A stretch of DNA of 38,737 bases. Source: Cellulosimicrobium composti (GTDB taxonomy: Bacteria > Actinomycetota > Actinomycetes > Actinomycetales > Cellulomonadaceae). The notes below the pieces were generated by a model. It had not been told where the DNA came from. It worked only from the letters and a program-made list of their open reading frames with translations, and did no database searches. A program made the position numbers and the translations under genes. The DNA is taken from contig NZ_WMKA01000017.1 of assembly GCF_009711085.1 (NCBI RefSeq), positions 36,674-75,410 of the forward strand. Reading direction: 5' to 3'. Positions 8,998-17,143 of this stretch are shown piece after piece (position 1 is the stretch's first letter; each line of letters begins with the position of its first letter).

Positions 8998-11229
8998 GTG
9001 TCCGTACGTCGTACGAGAAGAGGTCGCGTGCCGGTCCAGCCCTCCCTGAACCAGAACCCCGTCCCGTCCACCCTCGCCGCGGCGCACGCCGTCGCCGAGG
9101 AGCAGCACCACCTCGACGCCGCCCTCGCGCGCCGCGCCGAGCTGCTCGCCGCGCTCGACGCGCAGCTCGCCGCGCCGACGCCCCCGGGCGCGCCGCACGA
9201 CGCCGTCGAGCGCTCGCGCCGGGCCGGTCTGCGCCGTCGGCGCACCGACCTCGATCGTGCGGCCAGCGGGCTCGTCTTCGGGCGGCTCGACACCGTGGGC
9301 GGCGAGACGCGCCACGTCGGACGCGTGGGGATCCCCGCGGCCGAGGACGACGCCGACCCGCTCGTGCTCGACTGGCGCGCCGAGGGCGCGCGCGCCTTCT
9401 ACACCGCCACCGCGCGCGAGCCGCAGGGGCTCGCGCGGCGCCGGCACGTGCGGACCGCCGGCGACCGGGTGACCGGCGTCGACGACGAGCCGCTCGACGA
9501 CGCCGCGGCCCGGGCGCAGGGCGAGGACGGGCTCGTCGGCGAGGGCGCGTTGCTCGCGGCCCTGTCCGAGCGGCGCACGGGCCGCATGGGCACGGCGGTC
9601 GCGACGCTCCAGGCGGAGCAGGACGCGATCGTGCGCGCCCCGGCGGACCGGACGCTCGTCGTGCAGGGCGGCCCGGGCACGGGCAAGACGGTCGTCGCCC
9701 TGCACCGCGTCGCGTATCTGCTGTTCACGCACCCGCACCTCGCGGAACGGGGCGTGCTCCTGCTCGGGCCGTCGCCGCGCTTCCTCGAGTACGTCGCCCA
9801 GGTGCTGCCCGCGCTCGGGGAGACCGCGGTCGTCTCTGCGACGTGCGACACGCTCGTGCCCGGCGTCGCGCCCGAGCGGGGCGAGGCGCGGGACGTCGCC
9901 GAGATCAAGGGCCGCGCGCTGTGGCAGGACGCGGTCACCCGGTACGCGGACTCCCTCGTGCCGGACGCGCGGGCGCTCACCGTCCGGCTCGACGGCGAGC
10001 CCCTGACGCTCCGCGCGGCCCGGGTGGCCCAGGTGCTGCGTGCGGCGCGCGCGGGCGGGCGCAGCGTGCTCGCCGCGCGGCGCCGGGCCGTGGACCTCGT
10101 GCTCGACGCGCTCGTCGACGAGGCCGCCGCGCGGCACGCGGAGATGCTCGACCGCGTCGAGGAGGGTTTCGAGGACGTGCTCGGGACGGTCGACGCCCGG
10201 CTCGCCGCCGCGGACGACCGGGCGCCGACCACGGGCGCGCGGGGCGGCGACGTCGACGGCGAGCTCACCGACGACGACCTCGACCGGATGCGCGACGACC
10301 TCGCGCACGACCCGGCGGTCGCGGCCGTGCTCGACGCGTGGTGGCCCGTCGTCGACGCCCGGACCGCGCTCGCCGACCTCCTGCGCGACGCGGCGCTGCT
10401 CGCGCGCCACGCGCCCGGCCTGTCGCCCGCCGAGGCCCGCCGGGTCGTGGCCGAGCCGGCCGCGCTCGCGCCGAGCGACGTCCCGCTGCTCGACGCGCTC
10501 GCGAACGCGCTCGGCACACCCGACGCGCCGGCGGAGCAGGGCGAGTTCCTCGCGGACCGTGCGGCCTCGCGCCGCGACTGGGTGTACGGGCACGTCGTGG
10601 TCGACGAGGCGCAGGAGCTCTCGCCCATGCAGTGGCACATGGTGCTGCGCCGCTGCCCGACGCGGTCGGTGACGGCCGTGGGGGACGTCGACCAGACCGA
10701 GGCGCCGCACCGCCACACCGACTGGGCCGACGCCGTCGGGCCGGTCCTCGGCGAGCGCTGGCACCGCGCGGACCTGACGATCTGCTACCGCACGCCGCGC
10801 GAGGTCATGGCGCTCGTCGGGCCCGTGCTGCGCGCGGCGGGCAGCCGGAACGAGCCGCCGCGCGCGGCACGGGACGCGGGGGTCGAGCCGCGGGACGTCG
10901 TCGTGCCGGGGTCCGCGCCGGACCTGGCCGGGCGTCTCGGCACGGCGGTCGCCGCCGAGGTCGCGCGGCTCGCGGCGCGGTACGAGGGCGGCACCGTCGG
11001 GGTCGTCGCCCCGGCCCGGCGGCTCGCGGCCCTGCGCGCCGTCGCCGGGGACGTGCCGGTCCTCGGCGCGACGGAGGCGAAGGGTCTCGAGTGGGACGCG
11101 GTGGTCGTCGTGGACCCCGACGGGATCGCGGCCGAGCCGCGCGGCTGGAACGGGCTGTACGTCGCGATGACGCGGTGCACGCAGGAGCTCGTGCGCGTGG
11201 TCGTGGACGCGGCGCCCGCCGCGGGCTGA
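8998..11229 (+). CDS. helD: HelD-like UvrD/Rep-fold ATPase (first copy)
   Basis: This UvrD-like superfamily 1 protein of about 743 residues is of the HelD type, which binds RNA polymerase and releases it from DNA using ATP rather than unwinding DNA. An N-terminal Ala/Glu/Arg-rich segment (about 30-90) can form the coiled coil that enters the secondary channel. RVGIPAAEDDADPLVLDWRAEGARAFY is followed by Walker A GGPGTGKTVVALHR (from about residue 224), VVDEAQELSPMQW (from about 533) and the C-terminal GLEWDAVVVVDP and YVAMTRCTQELV motifs. Sequence between the two RecA-like halves should form the primary-channel domain. Two starts are possible: GTG 8998, or GTG 9028 with AGAAGAGG at 9016-9023 just upstream. 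The second looks better by ribosome binding site. A paralogue lies at 20583. No rifamycin-associated element is visible upstream of this copy, so it may be the housekeeping form. Confidence 0.82.
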   Translation: MSVRRTRRGRVPVQPSLNQNPVPSTLAAAHAVAEEQHHLDAALARRAELLAALDAQLAAPTPPGAPHDAVERSRRAGLRRRRTDLDRAASGLVFGRLDTVGGETRHVGRVGIPAAEDDADPLVLDWRAEGARAFYTATAREPQGLARRRHVRTAGDRVTGVDDEPLDDAAARAQGEDGLVGEGALLAALSERRTGRMGTAVATLQAEQDAIVRAPADRTLVVQGGPGTGKTVVALHRVAYLLFTHPHLAERGVLLLGPSPRFLEYVAQVLPALGETAVVSATCDTLVPGVAPERGEARDVAEIKGRALWQDAVTRYADSLVPDARALTVRLDGEPLTLRAARVAQVLRAARAGGRSVLAARRRAVDLVLDALVDEAAARHAEMLDRVEEGFEDVLGTVDARLAAADDRAPTTGARGGDVDGELTDDDLDRMRDDLAHDPAVAAVLDAWWPVVDARTALADLLRDAALLARHAPGLSPAEARRVVAEPAALAPSDVPLLDALANALGTPDAPAEQGEFLADRAASRRDWVYGHVVVDEAQELSPMQWHMVLRRCPTRSVTAVGDVDQTEAPHRHTDWADAVGPVLGERWHRADLTICYRTPREVMALVGPVLRAAGSRNEPPRAARDAGVEPRDVVVPGSAPDLAGRLGTAVAAEVARLAARYEGGTVGVVAPARRLAALRAVAGDVPVLGATEAKGLEWDAVVVVDPDGIAAEPRGWNGLYVAMTRCTQELVRVVVDAAPAAG

Positions 11230-11237
11230 GGCGGTCG

Positions 11238-11942
11238 TCAGCCATGGGGGGTCGGCCGGGCGATCCGGTCGACCTCCCGCACGACGACGTCGACGAGGGT
11301 CGGGTCCCCGAGCGGCAGGAAGTGACCCGCGAGCGGCAGCTCGACGTTCCGTCCGCCCTCGAGGCGGCCCGTCTCGGGGATGTGGGGGTCGAACCGCGGG
11401 AAGACCGCGGTGATGCGTGCGTCCACGCCGCGCTCCGCGGCGAGGGCGAGCAGCGCGGCGTCGCGCGGCGAGAACGCGCGCAGCGTGCGACCGAGCAGGT
11501 AGCGCGCGTACCGGGACCCGCGGAACGGCGTCGCGACCGCGACCATCCCGGCGACGCGCGACCCGGCGGGGGACAGCATGACGCGCTTGCCCACGAGCCC
11601 TCCCTTGCTGTGGGCGACGAGCACGACGCCCTGGAGGTCGGCCGCGTCGAGGAAGGCCGCCGTGCGGTCCGCGGCGTCGGCGACGGGGCGCCGGTTGTAC
11701 CCGAGGCCGGGCACCGCGTGCACCGGGTGGCCGGCCCGCGCGAGCGCCGTGGCCACCGGGCCGAGCAGGCGCCACGTCTCGTAGACGCCGGGCAGCAGGA
11801 CGACGGGAGCGCCGCCGCCCGGGCCGCTCGGCACCGGCCGGCGCGCCGCGAGCACGCCCGCGACCTGGCGCGCCGCGACGTACGCGTAGTCGGCCGCGCG
11901 CTCCCGGAGCCGCAGCGCGCCGCGGGTCCGCGGCGCCCTCAC
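11238..11942 (-). CDS. Alpha/beta hydrolase, lipase-like
   Basis: This protein has about 234 residues. It has an oxyanion-region stretch VVLLPGVYETW, the nucleophile elbow VVLVAHSKGGLVG with Ser112, and a His in LAGHFLPLGDP near the C-terminus that could complete the triad. The start is GTG at 11940-11942, which overlaps the TGA of the upstream hydrolase gene (GTGA). GGAGG lies six bases before it, inside the upstream gene, so the two are probably translationally coupled. Longer in-frame extensions read only Arg-rich, shadow-like sequence. The AHSKGG elbow is common in actinobacterial lipase/esterase-like hydrolases; the substrate is unknown. The 3' end stops eight bases from the convergent helD stop, with no terminator between them. 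Confidence 0.75.
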   Translation of the reverse strand: MRAPRTRGALRLRERAADYAYVAARQVAGVLAARRPVPSGPGGGAPVVLLPGVYETWRLLGPVATALARAGHPVHAVPGLGYNRRPVADAADRTAAFLDAADLQGVVLVAHSKGGLVGKRVMLSPAGSRVAGMVAVATPFRGSRYARYLLGRTLRAFSPRDAALLALAAERGVDARITAVFPRFDPHIPETGRLEGGRNVELPLAGHFLPLGDPTLVDVVVREVDRIARPTPHG

Positions 11943-12745
11943 GCCACGCCTCCGGCGTCGAGCACGGCCGCGACGATCCCGTCCGGGTCGGCGTCCATCG
12001 CGTGGTGGCGCCCGCGCGTCTCGCGCCACGTGCCGCGCGGTGCCGCGGCCGCGAGCTCGCGGACCCACGCGCGCGGTGCGATCGGGTCGTGCGCGCCCCG
12101 CAGCACGACGACGCGCCCCGGCACGCGCGGCAGGACGTCCTCGATCCGGTGCCGGACCATCTGCCGGACCTGGCGCGCGTAGTGCGGCAGGGAGCAGCGC
12201 AGCACGTAGTCGACGGCGAGCGTCGCGAGCGCGCGCGGCCGCTCGCCGACCGCGTCGCGCGCGAGCCGGAGGGCCAGGTGCGGCGCGGAGCGTGCCCGGC
12301 GGTCCGCGGTCGGGCCGACGAGCACGCCCGCGGCCGCCTCGTGCGGGTGGTCCGCCATCGCCTGGGCCACGACCTGGGCGCCCATCGAGTGGCCGACGAG
12401 CACGACGACCGGGGCCGGGCCCGGCGCGTCCAGGACGTGCCGGCGCACGTACGCCGCGACGACGTCCGCGTGCTCGGCGATCGTCACGTCGCGCGGGGCC
12501 CGGGGCGCCGCGCCGAACCCGGGCAGGTCGATCGCGTGCACGGCGGTCGGCGTCGGGCCGGGGCGCAGCAGCGCGCGGCGCACCGGGTCGAACGCGCGCG
12601 CCGACGAGCCGACCCCGTGCACGAGCACGACGGCGAGCCGCGGCGCGGCGGCACCGGACACGTGCGCGACGGCCACCAGGTCGCCGACCGCGCAGCGCAC
12701 GTCCACGGTCCCGGTCGTCCCCGGGGTCGACGAGCGCGCGGCCAT
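11939..12745 (-). CDS. Alpha/beta-fold hydrolase
   Basis: This 268-residue protein has the full alpha/beta hydrolase signature: VVLVHGVGSSARAFDPV (oxyanion hole), VVVLVGHSMGAQVVAQ with nucleophile Ser120, an Asp in VVLRGAHDPIAP and a His in GRHHAMDADPDG. Together these give a complete Ser-Asp-His triad. A CAP-like insert follows the nucleophile (PTADRRARSAPHLAL onward). The ATG at 12745 gives MAARSSTPG and matches the family N-terminus well. It is the first gene of a two-gene unit with the downstream lipase-like gene. A strong hairpin just upstream (12803-12835) separates it from the SRPBCC gene, so it needs its own promoter in about 60 bases. Esterase, lipase or small-molecule hydrolase roles are all possible. 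Confidence 0.8.
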   Translation of the reverse strand: MAARSSTPGTTGTVDVRCAVGDLVAVAHVSGAAAPRLAVVLVHGVGSSARAFDPVRRALLRPGPTPTAVHAIDLPGFGAAPRAPRDVTIAEHADVVAAYVRRHVLDAPGPAPVVVLVGHSMGAQVVAQAMADHPHEAAAGVLVGPTADRRARSAPHLALRLARDAVGERPRALATLAVDYVLRCSLPHYARQVRQMVRHRIEDVLPRVPGRVVVLRGAHDPIAPRAWVRELAAAAPRGTWRETRGRHHAMDADPDGIVAAVLDAGGVA

Positions 12746-12802
12746 CGCACCAGGATGGCGCGCCCGAGCGCCGTCGTGCGCGCGCACGCCGCCCGGGGAC
12801 GA

Positions 12803-12835
12803 CGGAGCGGGCCCGGGAGACCCGGGCCCGCTCCG
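12803..12835 (-). terminator. Hairpin terminator after the SRPBCC gene
   Basis: A perfect 15-bp inverted repeat has arms 12803-12817 and 12821-12835 and loop AGA. It lies 45 bases past the stop of the SRPBCC gene on the minus strand. It has no U tract, as is common for GC-rich actinobacterial terminators. Confidence 0.75.
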
Positions 12836-12879
12836 TGACGGCGCCGGACGTCGCGTCCGGCGCGGCTGGTCGAGGGGAG

Positions 12880-13329
12880 TCAGCTCACGTCCCCGCGCCA
12901 CGCACCGGTCTCGGCGCCGCGGGACTCGATGAACTCCTTGAACCGGGCGAGGTCGCCCTTCACGCGGCGGTCGTCGAGCTGGAGGGCGTCGCCCACCTTC
13001 TCCACGACGCCCTCGGGCGACCAGTCGAGCTGGACGGTGACGCGGGTCTGGGCGTCGTTCAGGCGGTGGAACGTCACGACGCCCGCGTGCTCCGGGCCGG
13101 ACGTGCTGTTCCACGCGACGCGCTCGTCGGGGTGCTGCTCGGTGATCTCCGCGTCGAACTCGCGCTCGACGCCCCCGATCTTCGTCCTCCAGTGCGTGTG
13201 CGTCGGGTCGAGCTGGCGGATCTCCTCCACGCCCTCCATGAAGCGGGGGAACTCCTCGAACTGCGTCCACTGGTCGTAGGCGGTGCGGACGGGGACGTCG
13301 ACGTCGATCGACTGGGTGACGGTGCTCAC
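12880..13329 (-). CDS. SRPBCC (START/polyketide-cyclase-like) family protein
   Basis: The protein has 149 residues with the SRPBCC pattern: MSTVTQSIDVDVPVRTAYDQWTQFEEFPRFM at the N-terminus and a helix at the end (GDLARFKEFIESRG). The fold is a helix-grip that holds a hydrophobic ligand. Members of this close subgroup often appear as small stress- or membrane-associated proteins in actinobacteria, with unknown ligand. The GTG start at 13329 has an excellent AGGAGG ribosome binding site eight bases upstream, and there is no competing start. The gene stands alone, with a strong terminator after it. Confidence 0.85.
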   Translation of the reverse strand: MSTVTQSIDVDVPVRTAYDQWTQFEEFPRFMEGVEEIRQLDPTHTHWRTKIGGVEREFDAEITEQHPDERVAWNSTSGPEHAGVVTFHRLNDAQTRVTVQLDWSPEGVVEKVGDALQLDDRRVKGDLARFKEFIESRGAETGAWRGDVS

Positions 13330-13449
13330 GGTGCGACCTCCTGTGGTTGCGGGCGGTACCCGTCCACCCTGGGCGGGGTCGCGCTCGCTCGCGCGCCGAA
13401 CGGGTCGCGCCGCCCGCGCGGACCGGCCGCCTCGCGGGCCCGGGCGCGG

Positions 13450-14082
13450 TCACTCGAGCGGGCTCGACGGGTCCCCGGACGCCGGACCCGCGGCGGTGCC
13501 GCCGGACCCGAGCGAGTCGTCCTGCATCGCGTCCGCCCCGACGACGCCCAGCTCGTCGAGGAGGAAGAGGAAGGCGCGCGCGTACGGGTTGTCGTCCACC
13601 CGCTCGCGCACCTCGACCCAGTCGATCTGCTCGCGCATCGCACGCGCGACGGGCAGCAGGCGCGAGAAGTCGCAGTAGTGCTCGCCCACGACCCGGAGCT
13701 TCGACGTCATGATCTCCGTCGCGGACAGCACGGGCATGCGCACCGCGAGCACCTCGATCTCGTCGGTGCGGGCGAGGAGCTCGTCGTCGATCGGCTCGCC
13801 GACCATCCGGTACAGGACGTCGATGAGCTCGCCCCCGTGGTACGCCTTGAACAGCCAGTTCTCCGTCGGCTCCGTGATCTCGAGCCCGGCGGCGCGCAGG
13901 ACCTCGCGCGCGCGGTCCACGTCGACCTCGCGGATCGCGAAGTCGGCGTCGTGGCTCGGCTCCGGCGCGCCGCGCGCCCACGCGGCGTACCCGCCGACGA
14001 GCGCGTGCGGGATCTCGGCCTCGGCGAGCGCCGCGGCGGTCATGCGCAGCCCGTCGTGCAGGGCGTCCCTGTCGTCCACCAT
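13450..14082 (-). CDS. Nucleotidyltransferase-fold protein (AbiEii/MNT-like), solitary
   Basis: The protein has 210 residues. The N-terminal half has the minimal nucleotidyltransferase pattern: EIPHALVGGYAAWARG (about 24-39), then HDADFAI with two aspartates spaced DxD (about 44-50). A third region, ELIDVLYRM, could supply the remaining acidic residue. Relatives include AbiEii-type toxins and antibiotic-modifying nucleotidyltransferases, and many small stand-alone proteins of this fold are uncharacterised. No partner antitoxin or AbiEi-like regulator lies next to it, so a toxin role is not supported. The last 25 residues are Gly/Ser/Pro-rich and probably disordered. It is divergent from the gene at 14162, and the roughly 80-base spacer should hold both promoters. 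Confidence 0.68.
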   Translation of the reverse strand: MVDDRDALHDGLRMTAAALAEAEIPHALVGGYAAWARGAPEPSHDADFAIREVDVDRAREVLRAAGLEITEPTENWLFKAYHGGELIDVLYRMVGEPIDDELLARTDEIEVLAVRMPVLSATEIMTSKLRVVGEHYCDFSRLLPVARAMREQIDWVEVRERVDDNPYARAFLFLLDELGVVGADAMQDDSLGSGGTAAGPASGDPSSPLE

Positions 14083-14161
14083 GCACCGGGTCTACACCAG
14101 CCGCGGTGCGCTGGCACGCCGCGGCGTGCGACGGCGGGCGGGCGTGCCCAGAATCGTGAGG

Positions 14162-15046
14162 GTGCGCCTCGCGACGTTCAACATCCTCCACGGACGGTCG
14201 CTCGCCGACGACCGCGTCGACGTCGACCGGTTCGCCCGCGCGGTCCGCGACCTCGACGCCGACGTGCTCGCGCTCCAGGAGGTCGACCGCGACCAGCCGC
14301 GCTCGCACCGCGCCGACCTCACGGCCGTGGCCGCGGAGGCGGCGGGCGCGGTGGACCACCGGTTCGTCGCGACGCTCGTGGGCGAGCCGGGCGTGTGGAC
14401 CGCGCCCACGGGCGAGCACCAGCCGGGCCGCGCGGCGTACGGGATCGCCGTCGTGAGCCGGTTCCCGGTGACCGCGTGGCGCACCGTGCTGCTCCCGGCG
14501 CCGCGCACGCGCGTGCCGGTCCGGTTCCCGGGACGGCGGCTGCCGACGCTCGTGCGCGACGAGCCGCGCGCGGCGCTCGTCGCGCAGGTCGACGCGCCCG
14601 GCGGGCGGCTGACGCTCGCGTGCACGCACCTGACGTTCGTGCCGGGGCGCAACCTCACGCAGCTCGTGCGGCTCACGCGCTCGCTCGTCGAGGAGGTGCC
14701 CGAGGGCGAGCCCGTGGTGCTCCTGGGGGACCTCAACGTCGAGTCCCCGCACGCGGCCCGCACGAGCGGCTGGCGCCCGCTCGCGTCCGCGCCGACGTTC
14801 CCGGTGGGGGAGCCGTCGCGCCAGCTCGACCACGTGCTCGCCCACGGGCCCGTGCGCGCGACCGCGCCCGCCGTCGCGGTCGACACGGGCCTGTCGGACC
14901 ACCGCGCGCTCGTCGTCCCGGTCGCGCTCGGCGGCGAGCACCACGCGTCCCCGACCCGCGCGCACGCGGCCGACGAGGACCGCCCGCCCGCCACGGCCGG
15001 GACGGCCGAGCCGCGCCGTCGGGCGTCGCGCGCGACCGAGGGCTGA
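14162..15046 (+). CDS. Endonuclease/exonuclease/phosphatase family protein
   Basis: This protein of about 294 residues has the EEP (DNase I-like) fold. LATFNILHG near the N-terminus carries the metal-ligand Asn. LALQEVDRD has the catalytic Glu, and VVLLGDLNVESP has the Asp-x-Asn pair. The end has LSDHRALVVPV with the conserved Asp-His. All catalytic positions are present. Substrates of this fold range from DNA to phosphoinositides and sphingomyelin; the sequence does not decide. Two GTG starts are possible (14156, 14162). I chose 14162 because CAGAAT at 14149-14154 sits where a -10 box would place transcription start at about 14161, giving a leaderless message. The last 40 residues are Ala/Arg/Pro-rich and non-conserved. 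Confidence 0.8.
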   Translation: MRLATFNILHGRSLADDRVDVDRFARAVRDLDADVLALQEVDRDQPRSHRADLTAVAAEAAGAVDHRFVATLVGEPGVWTAPTGEHQPGRAAYGIAVVSRFPVTAWRTVLLPAPRTRVPVRFPGRRLPTLVRDEPRAALVAQVDAPGGRLTLACTHLTFVPGRNLTQLVRLTRSLVEEVPEGEPVVLLGDLNVESPHAARTSGWRPLASAPTFPVGEPSRQLDHVLAHGPVRATAPAVAVDTGLSDHRALVVPVALGGEHHASPTRAHAADEDRPPATAGTAEPRRRASRATEG

Positions 15047-15110
15047 GGCCACCGAGCCCGCGTGAACCGCGTCACAGGTGTGCGGGAGGGGCTGGTTCCG
15101 ACCCCGCGGC

Positions 15111-15129
15111 ATAGATTAGCCTCACCTAT
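15111..15129 (+). promoter_or_regulatory. IdeR/DtxR iron box with embedded -10, upstream of fepC-like gene
   Basis: The 19-mer ATAGATTAGCCTCACCTAT matches 15 of 19 positions of the DtxR/IdeR consensus TTAGGTTAGSCTAACCTAA. Its TAGATT (15112-15117) can act as the -10 box. The GTG start follows at once at 15130, so bound repressor would cover the promoter and the start. Iron-replete repression is inferred. Confidence 0.8.
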
Positions 15130-15990
15130 GTGAGTGGAACCTCAGTTGCCCCGCGGACAGCAGGGGCGCCCGTCGCCCCGGCGCTCGCCGGGCACGACCT
15201 GCGGCTGTCCTACGACGCACGCACCGTGGTGCACGGCGCGGCGCTGGACCTCGCGCCCGGGGCCGTCACCGCGCTCATCGGGCCCAACGGCTCGGGCAAG
15301 TCGACGCTCCTGCGCTCGCTCGCCCGCCTCCACCGGCCCGACGCCGGGACCGTCGCCCTCGACGACGCGCCCGACGCGCTCGCGCTGCACGCCAAGGACT
15401 TCGCGCGCCGCGTGACGCTCCTGTCGCAGAGCCGCCCCACGCCGTCGGGCGTGAGCGTGCGCGACGTCGTCGCCTACGGTCGCCACCCGTACCGCGGGCG
15501 CTTCCGCTCGAACGACCCCGACGGCCCCCGCGCGATCGCGCACGCCATGGACGTCACGGGCATCACGGCGATGGCCGACCGCGGCGTCGACGAGCTCTCG
15601 GGCGGCGAGCTGCAGCGCGTGTGGCTCGCGACGTGCCTCGCGCAGGACACCCGGGTCCTCCTGCTCGACGAGCCCACGACGTACCTCGACCTGCGCTACC
15701 AGGTCGAGCTGCTCGACCTCGTGCGCGACCTCGCGACGCAGCACGGCGTGGCCGTGGGCGTCGTCCTGCACGACCTCAACCAGGCGGCCGCCGTCGCCGA
15801 CCACGTCGTCCTGCTGCACCGCGGCGTCGTGCGCGCCACCGGGCCCGCGGACGAGGTCCTCACGTCCGAGCTCCTCACCGAGGTGTACGGCATCCACGTG
15901 GACGTCTACACGCACCCGCTCACGGGGCGCACGTGCTGCGAGCCGCTCGGGCGGCACGCGGCGCGCCTCGACGCGGCCGTCCTCGTCTGA
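15130..15990 (+). CDS. Ferric-siderophore ABC transporter ATP-binding protein (FepC/FecE-like)
   Basis: This 286-residue ATPase belongs to the iron/vitamin B12 importer class. Walker A GPNGSGKST starts at about residue 51, the Q-loop is in TLLSQSRPTPSGVSVRDVVAYGRHPY, the ABC signature is LSGGELQRVWLA (about 156), Walker B is RVLLLDEPTTYLD (about 175) and the H-loop is VVLHDLNQA (about 211). GRHPYRGRF after the Q-loop is characteristic of FepC/FecE/FhuC proteins. It would drive import through the fused permease encoded at 17144, with the lipoprotein at 16099 as receptor. The GTG at 15130 has no Shine-Dalgarno sequence and directly follows the iron box, so the transcript is probably leaderless. 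The C-terminal RTCCEPLG is also typical of the subfamily. Confidence 0.92.
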   Translation: MSGTSVAPRTAGAPVAPALAGHDLRLSYDARTVVHGAALDLAPGAVTALIGPNGSGKSTLLRSLARLHRPDAGTVALDDAPDALALHAKDFARRVTLLSQSRPTPSGVSVRDVVAYGRHPYRGRFRSNDPDGPRAIAHAMDVTGITAMADRGVDELSGGELQRVWLATCLAQDTRVLLLDEPTTYLDLRYQVELLDLVRDLATQHGVAVGVVLHDLNQAAAVADHVVLLHRGVVRATGPADEVLTSELLTEVYGIHVDVYTHPLTGRTCCEPLGRHAARLDAAVLV

Positions 15991-16098
15991 CGCCGCACGA
16001 CCACCGACGCACCTCTCGCACCACCCACCGCCCGGCACGGACGCGCGGCCCACGGCCGCCCCGACGCGCCCGGGCACCGACCGAACCGAAGGACACCC

Positions 16099-17100
16099 AT
16101 GCGCTCGACCACCCGCTCCCTCGCCGCCGGCGCCCTCGCGCTCGCCACGGCGCTCGCGCTCACCGCGTGCGGCACGACGGAGGACCCGGCCGCCGACGAC
16201 ACGGCGGACGGTGCGACGTCCGACGCGGCGTCGGGGCCCGTCACCTACACCGACGAGCGCGGCGAGCACACCCTCGACGCCCCGGCGACCGACGTCGTCT
16301 CGCTCGAGTGGGGCCTCACGGAGAACCTCGTCGCGCTGGGCGTCGAGCCCGCCGGACAGGCCGACGTCGCGGGCTACAACACGTGGAACACGGTCGCGCC
16401 GATCGACGAGAGCACGCCCGACGTCGGCATGCGCGGCGAGCCGAGCCTCGACGCGATCTCCGCGCTCGAGCCGGACCTCGTCGTCACGACGACGGACGTG
16501 CCGGAGAACGTCATCGCGCAGATCGAGGAGGTCGCGCCCGTGCTCGCGCTCCGCGGCTCCGACGCCGAGGACCCGATCGGCTACATGCGCTCCACGGTCG
16601 AGACGCTCGGCACGGTCACCGGTCGCGAGGACGAGGCCGCCGCGGCGCTCGAGACGTACGACACGAAGATCGCCGAGGCCGCCGCGGCGCTCGACGAGGC
16701 CGGTCTCGCCGGCGCGGAGTTCACCATGGCGGACGGCTGGATCGCGAACGGCGCCGTCTCCATCCGCATGTACACGCCGGGCTCGTTCTTCGGCGCGATC
16801 GGCGAGGAGCTCGGGCTCGTCAACGCCTGGACCGAGGGCGGCGACCCGGACTACGGGCTCGCGCAGACCGACGTCGAGGGCCTGACCCAGCTCGGTGACG
16901 TGCAGTTCCTCTACGCCGCGAGCGACTCCGAGGCGGACCCGTTCGCCGACGGCCTCGCGGGCAACGCCGTGTGGGAGCAGCTGCCGTTCGTCGCGGCCGG
17001 TGACGTGCACCGCCTGCCCGACGGCATCTGGATGTTCGGCGGCCCGCTGTCCGCCGCCGCGTACGCCGACGCGGTCGCCGACGCGCTCTCCGCGGCCTGA
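16099..17100 (+). CDS. Iron-siderophore ABC transporter substrate-binding lipoprotein
   Basis: The protein has 333 residues. A short signal peptide ends in the lipobox LTAC with Cys24, so it is a membrane-anchored lipoprotein. A Thr/Asp/Ala-rich linker follows to about residue 48, and then a periplasmic-binding-protein fold (cluster A-II, TroA/FepB type) with VTYTDERGEHTLDAP and the paired lobes seen in LEWGLTENLVALGVEPAG and LEPDLVVTTTDVPENVIAQI. It would bind a ferric siderophore outside the cell and pass it to the fused permease. ATG 16099 has AAGGA seven bases upstream. It lies 108 bases after the ATPase gene; no separate iron box is visible there, so it is probably read from the 15111 promoter. 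Confidence 0.9.
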   Translation: MRSTTRSLAAGALALATALALTACGTTEDPAADDTADGATSDAASGPVTYTDERGEHTLDAPATDVVSLEWGLTENLVALGVEPAGQADVAGYNTWNTVAPIDESTPDVGMRGEPSLDAISALEPDLVVTTTDVPENVIAQIEEVAPVLALRGSDAEDPIGYMRSTVETLGTVTGREDEAAAALETYDTKIAEAAAALDEAGLAGAEFTMADGWIANGAVSIRMYTPGSFFGAIGEELGLVNAWTEGGDPDYGLAQTDVEGLTQLGDVQFLYAASDSEADPFADGLAGNAVWEQLPFVAAGDVHRLPDGIWMFGGPLSAAAYADAVADALSAA

Positions 17101-17143
17101 CGCACCCGCCCGGGGCACGACGACGAGAAGGCTGACGAGCACG

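Noticed and set aside
13450-14082. AbiE-type toxin-antitoxin system
   Set aside because: Only the nucleotidyltransferase-fold protein is present. Its neighbours are an SRPBCC protein and an EEP-family gene, with no AbiEi-like partner.
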